In this document: piece after piece, positions 25,188-34,220 of the stretch
How the letters are laid out: each line of letters starts with the position of its first letter
Numbering within the stretch: position 1 is the first letter of the stretch
Made by a program: the position numbers and the translations under genes
NCBI RefSeq assembly: GCF_004322705.1
Contig: NZ_SIZZ01000001.1
Coordinates: 186,001-250,000, forward strand
Reading direction: 5' to 3'
Length of the DNA: 64,000 bases
Origin: Dyella terrae
GTDB taxonomy: Bacteria > Pseudomonadota > Gammaproteobacteria > Xanthomonadales > Rhodanobacteraceae
Notes under the pieces: generated by a model
The model's input: the letters and a program-made list of their open reading frames with translations, nothing else
Told to the model about the DNA's origin: nothing
Databases searched by the model: none

Positions 25188-26282
25188 ATGACCCAGGCAA
25201 GTGAAGCCCTGGTTCGCCAGATTCTCGGCGAACTTTCCGATTCCCATACCGGTGCACCGGTTGCCGAAAGCCTGCGGGCGGTCGGTGTCGACGGCGCGCG
25301 CGTGTCGGTGGATCTGCAACTGGGTTATCCGGCGCAGGGCGGCGTGGCGGAACTCAGTCAGCGCATCAAGCAAGCCCTTGAAGCCGATCCGGCCATCGAC
25401 AGCGCTTCGGTGTCGCTGACCAGCCGCGTTTACTCCCACAAGGTGCAGGGTGCGCTCGCGCCGCTGCCCAATGTGAAGAACATCATCGTGGTGGCGTCGG
25501 GCAAGGGTGGCGTGGGCAAGTCGACCGTGTCGGCCAACCTGGCGCTGGCCCTGCAGGCAGAAGGCGCGCGCGTGGGCATCCTCGACGCCGACATCTATGG
25601 CCCCAGCCAGCCGCGCATGCTGGGTATCAGCGGCAAGCCGGAGTCGCCGGACGGCAAGACCATCACGCCGATGCAGGCGCACGGTTTGCAGGCCATGTCG
25701 ATCGGTTTCCTGGTGGACGAAGAGACGCCGATGATCTGGCGCGGCCCGATGGTCACGCAGGCCATGATGCAGTTGTTGACCGACAGCCGCTGGGAACAGC
25801 TCGACTACCTCGTCATTGACCTTCCGCCGGGTACGGGCGACATCCAGCTCACGCTCTCGCAAAAGGTGCCCGTGGCTGGCGCGGTCATTGTCACCACGCC
25901 GCAGGACATCGCATTGCTCGATGCGCGCAAGGCGCTGAAGATGTTCGAGAAAGTGGAAGTGCCGGTGCTGGGTATCGTCGAGAATATGGCGACGCATATC
26001 TGCACGAACTGCGGACACGAAGAACCCATTTTCGGCGCGGGTGGCGGCGAGCGCATGGCCGGTCAGTACAACGTGCCGTACCTGGGTTCGTTGCCGCTGG
26101 ACATCCGCATCCGCGAACAGGCCGACAGCGGTACGCCCGTCGTCGCGGCCCTGCCGACCTCGGATCTTACGGCGCGCTATCGCGACATCGCGCGCAATGC
26201 GGCGGGTCGACTGTCGAAGCAGCCACGGAACAAGTCTCTTGGCCTGGGCAAGATCGTGGTGCAAGGCGCACCGTCAACCTGA
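25188..26282 (+). CDS. apbC: Iron-sulfur cluster carrier ATPase ApbC (Mrp/NBP35)
   Basis: 364 residues. An N-terminal MIP18-like domain (about 1-85) is followed by the P-loop ATPase with the deviant Walker A VASGKGGVGKSTVSANLA, switch DADIYGPSQPRML and DLPPGTGDIQLTLSQ. The C-terminal CTNC motif (HICTNCGHEEPIFG) binds the bridging [4Fe-4S] cluster at the dimer interface. Transfers Fe-S clusters to apoproteins in the cytoplasm. A TAATGT element lies upstream; metG is elsewhere in the window. Confidence 0.96.
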   Translation: MTQASEALVRQILGELSDSHTGAPVAESLRAVGVDGARVSVDLQLGYPAQGGVAELSQRIKQALEADPAIDSASVSLTSRVYSHKVQGALAPLPNVKNIIVVASGKGGVGKSTVSANLALALQAEGARVGILDADIYGPSQPRMLGISGKPESPDGKTITPMQAHGLQAMSIGFLVDEETPMIWRGPMVTQAMMQLLTDSRWEQLDYLVIDLPPGTGDIQLTLSQKVPVAGAVIVTTPQDIALLDARKALKMFEKVEVPVLGIVENMATHICTNCGHEEPIFGAGGGERMAGQYNVPYLGSLPLDIRIREQADSGTPVVAALPTSDLTARYRDIARNAAGRLSKQPRNKSLGLGKIVVQGAPST

Positions 26283-26289
26283 CGCAAAA

Positions 26290-26313
26290 GACGGGCGCCC
26301 TGGGGCGCCCGTC
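26290..26313. terminator. Hairpin after apbC
   Basis: GACGGGCGCCC pairs with GGGCGCCCGTC (11 bp, minimal loop). It is 8 bases after the apbC stop, between convergent genes. No T-run. Confidence 0.6.
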
Positions 26314-26354
26314 TCGTATCAGCAGCGTGCCGGCCATCGGCACGCCCTTCCGGG

Positions 26355-26960
26355 TTACGCGCCAAGCTTCTTCTGGTGATGGATGGCGCGGCTGGTGTGG
26401 TTTTCGGAGCGCTGAATCTGCTTCTGCTCCCCGCGGCTGACGTGGCCGTTGGCCCCGGCAACGCGCTCTTCATGGTCGATATGCGCTTCACGGCCCTGCA
26501 GCTTGGCGGTCTGCGCGTCATTGAGTGAACCGCTGCGCACGCCCTGGTCGACGCGCTTTTCCTGGTTCACATCGCGCTGGACGTCCGAGGCCATGCGACG
26601 CGACGACTTCGAGTCCGGGTTCTGGCCGCGGTTGTTGTGCGTATCGCGATAGATGTCTTTGCTCTGCACGTTTTCGGCGTGCTGGATCTGCGCCTGTTCC
26701 TTCTGGGTCAGCGGGCCGTTCTTGAGATCGTGCTGCTCCATCCGGTCGACGTGTGCCTGACCCTGTTCCAGCTGGGAGGTTTCCCTGGTGGTGAGCTGGC
26801 CGTCCTTGACGCCGTTCTCGATGCGTTCCTGCTGATCGACATTGCGCTGTACGTCGTGATTGACCGGCGCCTCCTGGGCGCTGGCCACGGCCGTGAAGCC
26901 AAGGCTGGTGAGGATGGCGGCGGCCAGGGCGATGCGGGTGAGGGTGGAACGGTTCGACAT
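26355..26960 (-). CDS. Secreted protein with two tandem ~70-residue repeats
   Basis: 201 residues. Signal peptide MSNRSTLTRIALAAAILTSLGFTAVASA. The mature protein is an internal duplication: DVQRNVDQQERIENGVKDGQ (repeat 1, about 36-105) aligns with DVQRDVNQEKRVDQGVRSGS (repeat 2, about 125-198). Both continue with an L-x-x-x-Q/E-x-x-x-L heptad-like helix, an AH(V/I)D element and Q(I)Q-x-(A/S)EN. Very polar, rich in Gln, Asn, Arg and His, and Cys-free. No family recognised. Probably periplasmic and helical. Confidence 0.75.
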   Translation of the reverse strand: MSNRSTLTRIALAAAILTSLGFTAVASAQEAPVNHDVQRNVDQQERIENGVKDGQLTTRETSQLEQGQAHVDRMEQHDLKNGPLTQKEQAQIQHAENVQSKDIYRDTHNNRGQNPDSKSSRRMASDVQRDVNQEKRVDQGVRSGSLNDAQTAKLQGREAHIDHEERVAGANGHVSRGEQKQIQRSENHTSRAIHHQKKLGA

Positions 26961-27316
26961 GACGCTCTCCTGTGAGTGTCCGAGGTGGATTTGCTAACCC
27001 GGGTGTTGCGGAGAACGGGGGCCGCGGAGCCGTGTTGACGTAGGTTGACGGGCGATATTTAGCGCTCGCTCAGTTTGGATGAGATCCTGTGGCGTCGAAA
27101 AAAAATAGGTATATCAATGGCTTGTGGCGCGAGACTTGCGGTCCGCTGACGAAAATTCGGTGAGTGAAGGAGTGTTGCGCGGGGCTGCTGACGAAGTCCC
27201 CTCCTTGTGAAATCGTCCGAAGCCGACTGGCGGGGTATCGACCGATCCGCTATTTTCCGGGGCTTGTGTCCGTCCACCCTCGCGCGGTGGGCGAAGCCAA
27301 GGCATTGGGAGCCCGA
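26961..27316. other. Intergenic region upstream of dcd
   Basis: 356 bases. It contains an A-rich tract followed by TAGGTATATC near 27095-27115, the only clearly AT-rich part and a probable promoter. An imperfect hairpin (AAGGAG with a downstream CTCCTT, GGGG with CCCC) lies near 27168-27206. A frame open from 27164 continues into dcd but has no start signal. Confidence 0.45.
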
Positions 27317-27883
27317 GTGAGCATCAAATCCGATAAGTGGATCCGCCGCATGGCGGAGCAGCACGGCATGATCGAGCCGTACGAGCCGGGGCAGATCAAG
27401 ATCCGCAACAACGACAAAATCGTGTCCTACGGCACCTCCAGCTACGGCTACGACGTGCGTTGCGCCGACGAGTTCAAGGTCTTCACCAACATCAACTCGA
27501 CCATCGTCGACCCGAAGAACTTTGAGCAGGGCAACTTCGTCGACATCAAGTCGGACGTCTGCATCATCCCGCCCAATTCCTTTGCGCTGGCCCGCACGGT
27601 CGAGTACTTCCGGATCCCGCGCAGCGTGCTCACCATTTGCCTGGGCAAGAGCACTTACGCGCGTTGCGGCATCATCGTCAACGTGACGCCCCTCGAGCCG
27701 GAGTGGGAGGGCCACGTGACACTGGAATTCTCCAACACGACGCCGCTCCCCGCGAAAATCTACGCCAACGAAGGCGTGGCGCAGATGCTGTTCCTGGAGT
27801 CGGACGAAGAGTGCGAGACCAGCTACCGCGATCGCGGCGGCAAATACCAGGGCCAGACGGGCGTCACCCTGCCGCGCACCTGA
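27317..27883 (+). CDS. dcd: dCTP deaminase
   Basis: Converts dCTP to dUTP for dTTP synthesis. GTG start at 27317 ([13 protein letters not shown]) preceded by GGGAG gives 188 residues, the family length. Motifs: [17 protein letters not shown], the nucleotide-binding [31 protein letters not shown] with the catalytic Glu, and the C-terminal [13 protein letters not shown] lid. The ORF upstream to 27164 is not part of the family. Confidence 0.96.
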   Translation: MSIKSDKWIRRMAEQHGMIEPYEPGQIKIRNNDKIVSYGTSSYGYDVRCADEFKVFTNINSTIVDPKNFEQGNFVDIKSDVCIIPPNSFALARTVEYFRIPRSVLTICLGKSTYARCGIIVNVTPLEPEWEGHVTLEFSNTTPLPAKIYANEGVAQMLFLESDEECETSYRDRGGKYQGQTGVTLPRT

Positions 27884-28016
27884 AGGATCTTGCGTCCATC
27901 GCGTCACGCGCGGTGCGACGCAGCTGAATGCAGGCCATGTGGCTTCGCGATGCCCGGCCCGCACAGCGTTACACTCCGTTCATTACACACACACCGATTG
28001 ATTGCTGGAGACACGC

Positions 28017-28520
28017 ATGATCCGTTCAACCACGCTGCTGGGCCGCGTCGCCGCTGCCATCCTGCTGGGCAGCATGCTGGTGCTTGCCGGTTGCCATCGC
28101 GGCGACACCAAGAGCGCCGAAGTCAAGACGGACTCGGTCAAGAGCCAGTTCGATACCACCATCCAGGCTTACAAGAGCGGCCAGTTCCTGGTGGACGGCG
28201 CCGTGCTGTCGGCGCTGGATACGGGCAGCCACTTCGCCTACCTGAAGGACCAGGGTCGCTTGCCCAAGACCGTGCTGCTCGAGCGCAGCGATGATTCGAA
28301 GATCCGCAAGCAGCATCTCGAATTCATGGCGCGCATGCAGCTCGACTATGGTTTCACCGTGTATTACGACGACGGTGGCCAGTTGAAGAAAATCAACCCG
28401 GTCGAGACCAAGGCTCGCGAGCTTGAGGATTACCATGCGCCGGTCAAGATGAATGACGAACTGAAGGGCAAGAGCGCCAGCGACAGCGGTTACGACCCGT
28501 CGCAGCGTCAGCAGCAGTAA
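28017..28520 (+). CDS. Lipoprotein of unknown function
   Basis: 167 residues. Lipoprotein signal with a lipobox at LVLAGC (about 26-31), then a small soluble domain with no recognised family. Segments: SQFDTTIQAYKSGQFLVDGA, SHFAYLKDQGRLPKTVLL, FMARMQLDYGFTVYYDDGG. GGAG lies 6 bases before ATG 28017. Has its own terminator and appears monocistronic, 133 bases after dcd. Confidence 0.82.
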   Translation: MIRSTTLLGRVAAAILLGSMLVLAGCHRGDTKSAEVKTDSVKSQFDTTIQAYKSGQFLVDGAVLSALDTGSHFAYLKDQGRLPKTVLLERSDDSKIRKQHLEFMARMQLDYGFTVYYDDGGQLKKINPVETKARELEDYHAPVKMNDELKGKSASDSGYDPSQRQQQ

Positions 28521-28537
28521 GGCTGCCGCTTCCCAGG

Positions 28538-28565
28538 AAAAGGCCCGCGAAAGCGGGCCTTTTTT
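28538..28565 (+). terminator. Intrinsic terminator after the lipoprotein gene
   Basis: AAAAGGCCCGC pairs with GCGGGCCTTTT around GAAA, followed by further Ts. Confidence 0.9.
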
Positions 28566-28567
28566 GT

Positions 28568-28984
28568 TCATATCCTCAGTGCGTTCCTCAGTTCGCCCAG
28601 GAGGGCGTCGCGATCCTCGTCGTCGTACGAGTGCGCAGGACCACTGCCCCAGACGGGGCCCGGCCACGCAGCGTCGCCCTCGCGACGGCCGACGACGTGA
28701 ACATGCAACTGTCGCACGATGTTGCCCAGCGCACCGATATTGAGCTTATCGAACGGTGCAACGCTGCGCAGCGCGGCAGCCGCTGCATTCACCTCTTGCC
28801 ACAGCTCGATCTGCGCGCTTTCGGGGAGGTCGGCAATCTCCACCAGTCCCGTGCGCCGGGGCACCAGCACCAGCCAGGGGAAGCGAGTGTCGTTCATCAG
28901 CAGCACGTCACAAAGCGGCAGCTGGCCAACGGCGCGAGTGTCGGCGGCAAGCCGGGTGTCGAGAACAAAGCCGGGGGTGCTCAT
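28568..28984 (-). CDS. HIT-family hydrolase
   Basis: 138 residues; a nucleotide-phosphate hydrolase or transferase of the histidine-triad superfamily. MNDTRFPWLVLVPRR and NIGALGNIVRQLHVHVVGRREGDAAWPGPVW carry the H-x-H motif (LHVHVVGR). Substrate unknown; related bacterial HIT proteins split nucleoside phosphoramidates or Ap4A. The ATG at 28984 overlaps the dienelactone hydrolase stop by 4 bases. The open frame runs further upstream but is a shadow of that gene. Confidence 0.9.
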   Translation of the reverse strand: MSTPGFVLDTRLAADTRAVGQLPLCDVLLMNDTRFPWLVLVPRRTGLVEIADLPESAQIELWQEVNAAAAALRSVAPFDKLNIGALGNIVRQLHVHVVGRREGDAAWPGPVWGSGPAHSYDDEDRDALLGELRNALRI

Positions 28985-29643
28985 GCCAGATGCTGTCCGA
29001 AAAAGCCGAGGGTGCGCTCCCAGGCCAGGCTGGCGCTGGCCGGGTCGTACTGGGCGCCGATGTCGCGATTGAAGGCGTGGTCGGCGGGGTAGGTGAAGAT
29101 GTCCATCTGAGGCAGCATCTGGCGGTGCTTCTCCACCATGTCCGGCGGAATGCTCTTGTCGTGTTCGCCGAAGTGGAACATCACCGGCGCCTTGGGTGTT
29201 TCGCCCAGGAACGGCACGTTGCGCGCGCCGTAGTAGCTCACCGAGGGCAGCCCCAGGCGGAAGGCTGAGAGCATCGCCACAGTCCCGCCCCAGCAATAGC
29301 CGACCGTGCCGATCTTCCCGGCCGAGGCGATGGCTTCCGCGGCGCTGGCGACGTCTTCCACGGCCCGGTCCAGGCCCAGCTCGGTGACAAGGGCCTTGCC
29401 GCGCTGCATGCCTTCCTGATCGTAGGCAAGCTCCAGCCCCGTCTCAAGGTGGTCGAAGAATGCCGGCGCGATGGCTACATAACCGGCTTCGGCGAAGCGA
29501 TCCGTGACCCGACGAATGTGGTCATTGACCCCGAAAATCTCCTGGATGACCACGATGCCCCCCTTGGGCTTGCCGTCGGGTTTGGCCATATAGGCGCCGA
29601 TGCACTGCATGCGGGTGGTATTGAGCGACAGCGTCTGGCCCAT
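28981..29643 (-). CDS. Dienelactone hydrolase family protein
   Basis: 220 residues, alpha/beta hydrolase. Nucleophile elbow GYCWGGTVAM has a catalytic Cys as in dienelactone hydrolase; the acid is Asp in HFGEHDKSIPP and the base His in PADHAFN. The N-terminal GGIVVIQEIFGVNDHIRR is typical. A broad esterase/lactonase role is likely; no aromatic-degradation genes are nearby. GGAG precedes the ATG. First gene of a two-gene unit with the HIT hydrolase. Confidence 0.92.
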   Translation of the reverse strand: MGQTLSLNTTRMQCIGAYMAKPDGKPKGGIVVIQEIFGVNDHIRRVTDRFAEAGYVAIAPAFFDHLETGLELAYDQEGMQRGKALVTELGLDRAVEDVASAAEAIASAGKIGTVGYCWGGTVAMLSAFRLGLPSVSYYGARNVPFLGETPKAPVMFHFGEHDKSIPPDMVEKHRQMLPQMDIFTYPADHAFNRDIGAQYDPASASLAWERTLGFFGQHLA

Positions 29644-29709
29644 GGTGAGGCTCCTGGAAGGGGCGAAATCGGGAATTCTACCGACGCAGGCAATGGGCCC
29701 GCCCTGACG

Positions 29710-29715
29710 TATAAT
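29710..29715 (+). promoter_or_regulatory. -10 element of the rimO promoter
   Basis: A perfect TATAAT lies 41 bases before ATG 29751. No good -35 is visible at 17 bases' spacing. A transcript would begin near 29722. Confidence 0.55.
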
Positions 29716-29750
29716 GTCTGGTTTCCTGCATGTTTACGGTTGATCAGCCC

Positions 29751-31070
29751 ATGTCCCAGGCGTCCCCCAAGATCGGCTTCGTCAGCCTCGGTTGTCCGAA
29801 GGCCCTGGTCGATTCCGAGCGCATCCTCACCCAGCTGAAGGTCGAGGGCTACGAAATCGTGCCCAGTTACGACGCTGCCGATGCCGTGGTGGTCAACACC
29901 TGTGGCTTCATTGATGCCGCTGTGCAGGAGTCGCTTGATGCGATCGGCGAGGCGCTGCACGAAAACGGCAAAGTGATCGTCACCGGTTGCCTGGGCAAGC
30001 GTTCGGAGTTGATCCGGGAGGCCTATCCGGACGTGCTCGCGATCACCGGTCCCCAGGACTACAGCAGCGTGATGAGTGCCGTGCATTCGGCCTTGCCGCA
30101 GAAGCGCAACCCTCTGCTGGACATCATTCCGGACACCGGCATCAAGCTGACGCCCAAGCATTACGCGTATCTGAAGATCTCGGAAGGCTGCAATCATCGC
30201 TGCAGTTTCTGCATCATCCCGTCGATGCGCGGTGATCTGGTATCGCGCCCGGTGGACGAGGTGCTGATCGAGGCCGAGAAGCTGGTGAAGGGCGGCGTCA
30301 AGGAGCTGCTGGTGATTTCGCAGGACACCAGCGCTTATGGCGTCGACCTCAAGTATGCCGAGCGCCAGTGGCGCGACAAGCGCTATCGCACGCGCATGAC
30401 GGAACTGTGCGAAGGATTGTCCGAACTCGGTGTCTGGACGCGACTGCACTATGTCTATCCGTATCCGCATGTCGACGAAGTCATGCAGTTGATGTCCGAC
30501 GGAAAGCTGCTGCCGTACCTGGACATCCCGTTCCAGCATGCCAGCCCGCGCATCCTCAAGCTGATGAAGCGTCCGGGCAACATCGAGAAGACCCTGGAGC
30601 GCGTGCGCAACTGGCGCAAGGCCGTCCCCGATCTCACCATTCGAAGCACCTTCATCGTGGGGTTCCCTGGCGAAACGGACGAGGAATTCGAGGAATTGCT
30701 CGACTTCCTGCGCGAAGCCGAGCTGGATCGCGTGGGTGCGTTCGCCTACTCGCCGGTCGATGGTGCCAAGGCCAACGAGTTGCCGGGCGCTGTGTCCGAG
30801 GAACTCAAGGAAGATCGCCTTGAGCAGTTCATGGCTGTGCAGGCCGAGATTTCTGCGGCGAAGCTGCAGCGCAAGGTGGGCAAGACGCTCAAGGTGCTCG
30901 TCGATGAAGTGAGTGCCGCGGGTGCCGTGGCACGCTCCGCCGCCGATGCGCCGGAAATTGACGGCGTGGTGCATATCCCCCAGGGCGTGCTGCTGAAGCC
31001 TGGTCAGTTCGTGGACGTGGTGGTGGAGTCCGCCGACGAGCACGACCTGCACGCTCGTTTGGCCATCTAA
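29751..31070 (+). CDS. rimO: Ribosomal protein uS12 methylthiotransferase RimO
   Basis: Radical SAM enzyme adding a beta-methylthio group to Asp88 of ribosomal protein S12. UPF0004 domain with three cluster Cys ([35 protein letters not shown]), radical SAM CxxxCxxC ([22 protein letters not shown] without gaps), and a C-terminal TRAM domain (about 375-439). ATG 29751 gives 439 residues (E. coli 441); ATG 29730 is an alternative, 15 bases after the -10. Confidence 0.97.
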   Translation: MSQASPKIGFVSLGCPKALVDSERILTQLKVEGYEIVPSYDAADAVVVNTCGFIDAAVQESLDAIGEALHENGKVIVTGCLGKRSELIREAYPDVLAITGPQDYSSVMSAVHSALPQKRNPLLDIIPDTGIKLTPKHYAYLKISEGCNHRCSFCIIPSMRGDLVSRPVDEVLIEAEKLVKGGVKELLVISQDTSAYGVDLKYAERQWRDKRYRTRMTELCEGLSELGVWTRLHYVYPYPHVDEVMQLMSDGKLLPYLDIPFQHASPRILKLMKRPGNIEKTLERVRNWRKAVPDLTIRSTFIVGFPGETDEEFEELLDFLREAELDRVGAFAYSPVDGAKANELPGAVSEELKEDRLEQFMAVQAEISAAKLQRKVGKTLKVLVDEVSAAGAVARSAADAPEIDGVVHIPQGVLLKPGQFVDVVVESADEHDLHARLAI

Positions 31071-31076
31071 ACGTCC

Positions 31077-31895
31077 GTGGCTTCCGCGATGCGCTATGTG
31101 GCGCCGGCGCGGGAGTCCGTCGATCCCGTGGTGCATGCGAGGCAGCCCCTGGCTGACTGGCATGCCTACGCCGATTGCCTGCGGCGGCCGGCATGGCCCT
31201 CCGTCGTGGAGCTCAATGCCTTGCTGCCTCCCGGTGCCGGCCATCGTTTCGTCGCCCAGACGCGTGACTTGCTGGACGATGGCCTGCATTACGAGTCGCG
31301 GATTCACGCGCAGGGTGCCATCGCAACGCGCGAGGCGAACTGGCATGACCTGTTCAATGCGCTGATCTGGATTCGCTATCCGGCCATCAAGCGCGCGCTC
31401 AACGCCAGGCAGGTGGCCGAGATCGCCCATATGGGGCCGCAAATGCGCTCGCGCGCGCAGTACGCGCTGACCCACTTCGACGAAGCAGGGGTCATCGTTG
31501 CGCTCGACGACCTCAGCTTGATGTCGCTTTGGGATGCCCACGACTGGCACGGCTTGTTCTGGCGTCATCGCGACGCATGGCGGGACGGTCGTGCGCGACT
31601 TTGCGTGTTCGGACACGCCTTGCTGGAGCATGCATTGACGCCGGATAAGCTGCTGGTCGGCAAGGCGATTGCTGTCCATGCCAACGGCCGGCCGTTAGAC
31701 GTCATCATCGATCAGTGCGCCGGGGCCATCCAGCGCGGTGACATTCTGAACGACCCGCTGGACTTGCGCCCCTTGCCACTGTCCGGCCTGCCGGGCTGGC
31801 GCGAGGACAGCGAGATCGAAGTCTTTCATCGCACGGTCGCCTGTTACCAGCCCAGGCGGGCGGACAGGATCTACCCGCCGCCCCTGATCACGTGA
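31077..31895 (+). CDS. DUF3025 family protein
   Basis: About 272 residues from GTG 31077 or 268 from ATG 31089. Matches the DUF3025 pattern: LLPPGAGHRFVAQ, YESRIHAQGAIATREANWHDLFNALIWIRYPAIKRALN, LTHFDEAGVIVAL, and FGHALLEHALTPDKLLVGKAI. Cytoplasmic, function unknown, common in beta- and gammaproteobacteria. It begins 6 bases after rimO, so it is co-transcribed. Confidence 0.87.
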   Translation: MASAMRYVAPARESVDPVVHARQPLADWHAYADCLRRPAWPSVVELNALLPPGAGHRFVAQTRDLLDDGLHYESRIHAQGAIATREANWHDLFNALIWIRYPAIKRALNARQVAEIAHMGPQMRSRAQYALTHFDEAGVIVALDDLSLMSLWDAHDWHGLFWRHRDAWRDGRARLCVFGHALLEHALTPDKLLVGKAIAVHANGRPLDVIIDQCAGAIQRGDILNDPLDLRPLPLSGLPGWREDSEIEVFHRTVACYQPRRADRIYPPPLIT

Positions 31896-32025
31896 CGCCG
31901 GGCTTGTCCGCCGCGTCTCTGGCAAGTCCAACGTTGTCATGACGCCCGGCAGGGGTTCATTGCCCTCAACCCGTATCACGGCTATATAAAGCCCACGGGG
32001 GATGGTCTGTTGGGGAAGGGTCGAT

Positions 32026-33084
32026 ATGGAAATGACAGCGTCGTGGCCGCGCTCGTTGCGCGCACGATGGAAGGCCGCGGTGCGCTCCTGGGTCTGCCTG
32101 GCCATGATGGCCGGGTTGGCTGTGCCCGTGGCGCACGCGCAGAACGCGGGCAAGGGAATCGCTCCCCAGTCCCCGATCCGCTTCGGCATCCTGCCGATCG
32201 GCAGTGCGTCCGAGTCACGTGATCAATGGCGGCCTCTGCTGGAGGATCTGGAAAAGCGCCTGGGCCATCCGGTGACGGCGGTGTCCGTGAGCAGCTACAG
32301 CGGTCTGTCGTCGGCGATCGGCGAACAGCGCGTGGACATGGCGTTTCTTTCCGGGCGACTGGCGATCGAGGCGGTTACCAAGCAGCACATGAGTGTGATC
32401 GCGCAGTTCGTGCGCAACGATGGTGCGAAGGGAAATGTCGGCTTGCTCATCGTTCGGGCGGATGGCCCGATTCGCAGCTTGCAGGACGTGCTCGCCCATC
32501 CCGGCAAATGGCGATACGCACGTGGTGAGCCGCTTTCCGTGACGGGCTATGTTGCGCCGGAGGCGGAAGTGTTTGCGCCGCGCGGACTCAATTCCGATAC
32601 GTTCTTCGCAAGCGTGCGGGTGGGCAACCACCAGAACAACGCCCTGGCCGTCGTCAACGGCGAAGTGGACATCGCCAGTGGCAACAATCCCGACCTCGAT
32701 CTGTTCCGCCGCACCTTTCCCAGTGAAGGCGCCCAGTTGAAAGTGATCTGGCGTTCGACCCTGATCCCGTCCGGCGTCCTGGTGGTGCGCGATGGCATGG
32801 AAGAGCCGCTCAAGAGCCAGTTGATCGCCTTCATGCAGAACTATGGGAAAAGCGCTGGCGCAGGAGGCGACCGTGAGCGGGCCAACCTCGGTCGGGTCCC
32901 CGATCTGGCCGGCTTTGCCCCGGCCAGCAGTCGGGTTCTTCAGCCGTTTGTGGACATGGAGTACACATTGCAACGACAGCAGGTGCAGCACGGTCGGTGG
33001 GTGAGCGAATCGGCTCGCGCAGCACGACTGCAGCAGATCGAGGTGGACCACAAGAACACCCTGGCCCTGCTGCAATCGCGCTAA
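32026..33084 (+). CDS. PhnD-like phosphate/phosphonate-binding periplasmic protein, orphan
   Basis: 352 residues. A long signal peptide (about 1-39, WVCLAMMAGLAVPVAHA) precedes a type II binding-protein fold of the PhnD/PtxB class: IRFGILPIGSASESRDQWRPL, SYSGLSSAIGEQRVDMAFLSG, and FASVRVGNHQNNALAVVNGEVDIAS with the conserved H-x-A-A-like position (NHQNNALAV). No permease or ATPase gene is nearby, so it may sense ligand for another system rather than feed a local transporter. AAGGG precedes ATG 32026; a TATATAAA element lies at about 31983. Confidence 0.85.
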   Translation: MEMTASWPRSLRARWKAAVRSWVCLAMMAGLAVPVAHAQNAGKGIAPQSPIRFGILPIGSASESRDQWRPLLEDLEKRLGHPVTAVSVSSYSGLSSAIGEQRVDMAFLSGRLAIEAVTKQHMSVIAQFVRNDGAKGNVGLLIVRADGPIRSLQDVLAHPGKWRYARGEPLSVTGYVAPEAEVFAPRGLNSDTFFASVRVGNHQNNALAVVNGEVDIASGNNPDLDLFRRTFPSEGAQLKVIWRSTLIPSGVLVVRDGMEEPLKSQLIAFMQNYGKSAGAGGDRERANLGRVPDLAGFAPASSRVLQPFVDMEYTLQRQQVQHGRWVSESARAARLQQIEVDHKNTLALLQSR

Positions 33085-33149
33085 GCCGTTCATCGTAGGT
33101 GGCGTGGCATGTGCGATGCTGCGCGCCCGGTTTACCTGGAGAATCTATC

Positions 33150-33650
33150 GTGACCACGCTTTGGCCCGCTGTCCGCAAGTCCTTCCACCGTCTGGCGATC
33201 GCCGCACTCGTCGCATGGGCGATGGGGCCTGCCGTCAGCTTCGCGCAATCGGGTCAGCCGACCTTGCCTGATTCCGACAAGCAGGCGATCAAGGATTACA
33301 ACCTCACCGAAGACGTGCTCACGCGCCTCGCCGCCGCCACCAAGGACGCGCGCCAGATGGGCATCAAGCCGCAGGCTGCGCCCGATCCGAGCAAGGTCCA
33401 TAACCTGGACGATCTGGCCAACCAGGCGATTGCCAGCGATCCGAAGATCGGCCCGCTGATCAAGAAGTACGGATTTACGCCGCGCGATTTCATGATCGCC
33501 AATATCGCGCTGGTCAATGCGATCATCGTGGTGCAGTCGCGCAGCAACCCGGACATGGCCAAGTCGATCGACCAGTCCAAGGTCAACATGAACAACGTGG
33601 TGTTCATCGAGCAGCACCAGCAGCAGATTCAGGCGATGATGCAGCAGTAA
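33150..33650 (+). CDS. Secreted helical protein of unknown function
   Basis: 166 residues from GTG 33150 with GGAG 8 bases upstream. Signal peptide (RLAIAALVAWAMGPAVSFA), then an all-helical polar domain: LPDSDKQAIKDYNLTEDVLTRL, DDLANQAIASDPKIGPLIKKYG, TPRDFMIANIALVNAI. No Cys and no recognised family. It follows the PhnD-like gene by 65 bases with its own terminator. The two may be co-transcribed. Confidence 0.78.
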   Translation: MTTLWPAVRKSFHRLAIAALVAWAMGPAVSFAQSGQPTLPDSDKQAIKDYNLTEDVLTRLAAATKDARQMGIKPQAAPDPSKVHNLDDLANQAIASDPKIGPLIKKYGFTPRDFMIANIALVNAIIVVQSRSNPDMAKSIDQSKVNMNNVVFIEQHQQQIQAMMQQ

Positions 33651-33659
33651 TGCCTGTGG

Positions 33660-33690
33660 CGGTGTCGCTCCGGGTGCCGGAGTGACACCG
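33660..33690. terminator. Bidirectional terminator between the secreted protein gene and greB
   Basis: CGGTGTCGCTCCGG pairs with CCGGAGTGACACCG (one G-U), three-base loop, followed by TTTCGG. Confidence 0.8.
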
Positions 33691-33704
33691 TTTCGGCGTA
33701 AGCC

Positions 33705-34202
33705 TCAGTAGCTCACGTCGATGATGACGAAGCGTGTCTTTCCGCCGGGCAGTTCCGCCTCGAACTCGTCATCGAGCCGCTTCTTGAGCGCGGCGCGCGC
33801 CAGCGGCGAATCCACGCTGATCCAGCCCAGTTTTGCGTCGGTTTCGTCCGGTCCGACAATGCGATAGATGACGCTTTCGCCCGTTGCCGCATTCTCCAGT
33901 TCAATGCGCGCGCCGAAAAAAATCACTTCCTGGTCGGCGGGCGAACCCTCGGCCACCTTGAGTACCGGAATGCGTTTGCTCAGGTAGCGTACGCGGCGGT
34001 CGATTTCCCCGAGTTGTTTTTTGCGGTAGGTGTACTCCGCATTCTCTGAGCGATCGCCTTCGGCGGCCGCGGCGGCAAGCGCTTTTACCACCTCTGGCCG
34101 TAACGTATGCCAGAGGTGATCGAGTTCTGATTTCAGCTTTTCAAACCCATCGCGCGTGATGATCGCGGTGGATGAAGGGGAGGGTGGGCGCCAACGACTC
34201 AT
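33705..34202 (-). CDS. greB: Transcription elongation factor GreB
   Basis: Rescues backtracked RNA polymerase by stimulating transcript cleavage. 165 residues. The N-terminal coiled coil carries the tip acidic residues in [27 protein letters not shown], and the C-terminal FKBP-like domain includes [23 protein letters not shown]-like sequence (here [20 protein letters not shown]). The RYRYL-type segment and basic N-terminus favour GreB over GreA. The next gene, on the same strand upstream, is the YjgR-like ATPase, 18 bases away. Confidence 0.93.
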   Translation of the reverse strand: MSRWRPPSPSSTAIITRDGFEKLKSELDHLWHTLRPEVVKALAAAAAEGDRSENAEYTYRKKQLGEIDRRVRYLSKRIPVLKVAEGSPADQEVIFFGARIELENAATGESVIYRIVGPDETDAKLGWISVDSPLARAALKKRLDDEFEAELPGGKTRFVIIDVSY

Positions 34203-34220
34203 GATGCGTGCACCGATCTG

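Noticed and set aside
28985-29296. N-terminal extension of the HIT protein
   Set aside because: It overlaps the dienelactone hydrolase; the 4-base overlap start at 28984 gives the normal HIT length.
22432-31070. A functional link between the YcaO gene and rimO, since E. coli YcaO aids RimO
   Set aside because: The YcaO here is far shorter than E. coli YcaO, belongs to a different arrangement with a peptide and methyltransferase, and lies over 6 kb from rimO with many unrelated genes between.
29475-31679. 734-residue minus-strand ORF antisense to rimO
   Set aside because: Composition is typical of a shadow frame in high-GC DNA (His/Arg/Gln-rich, no domains); rimO on the other strand is certain.
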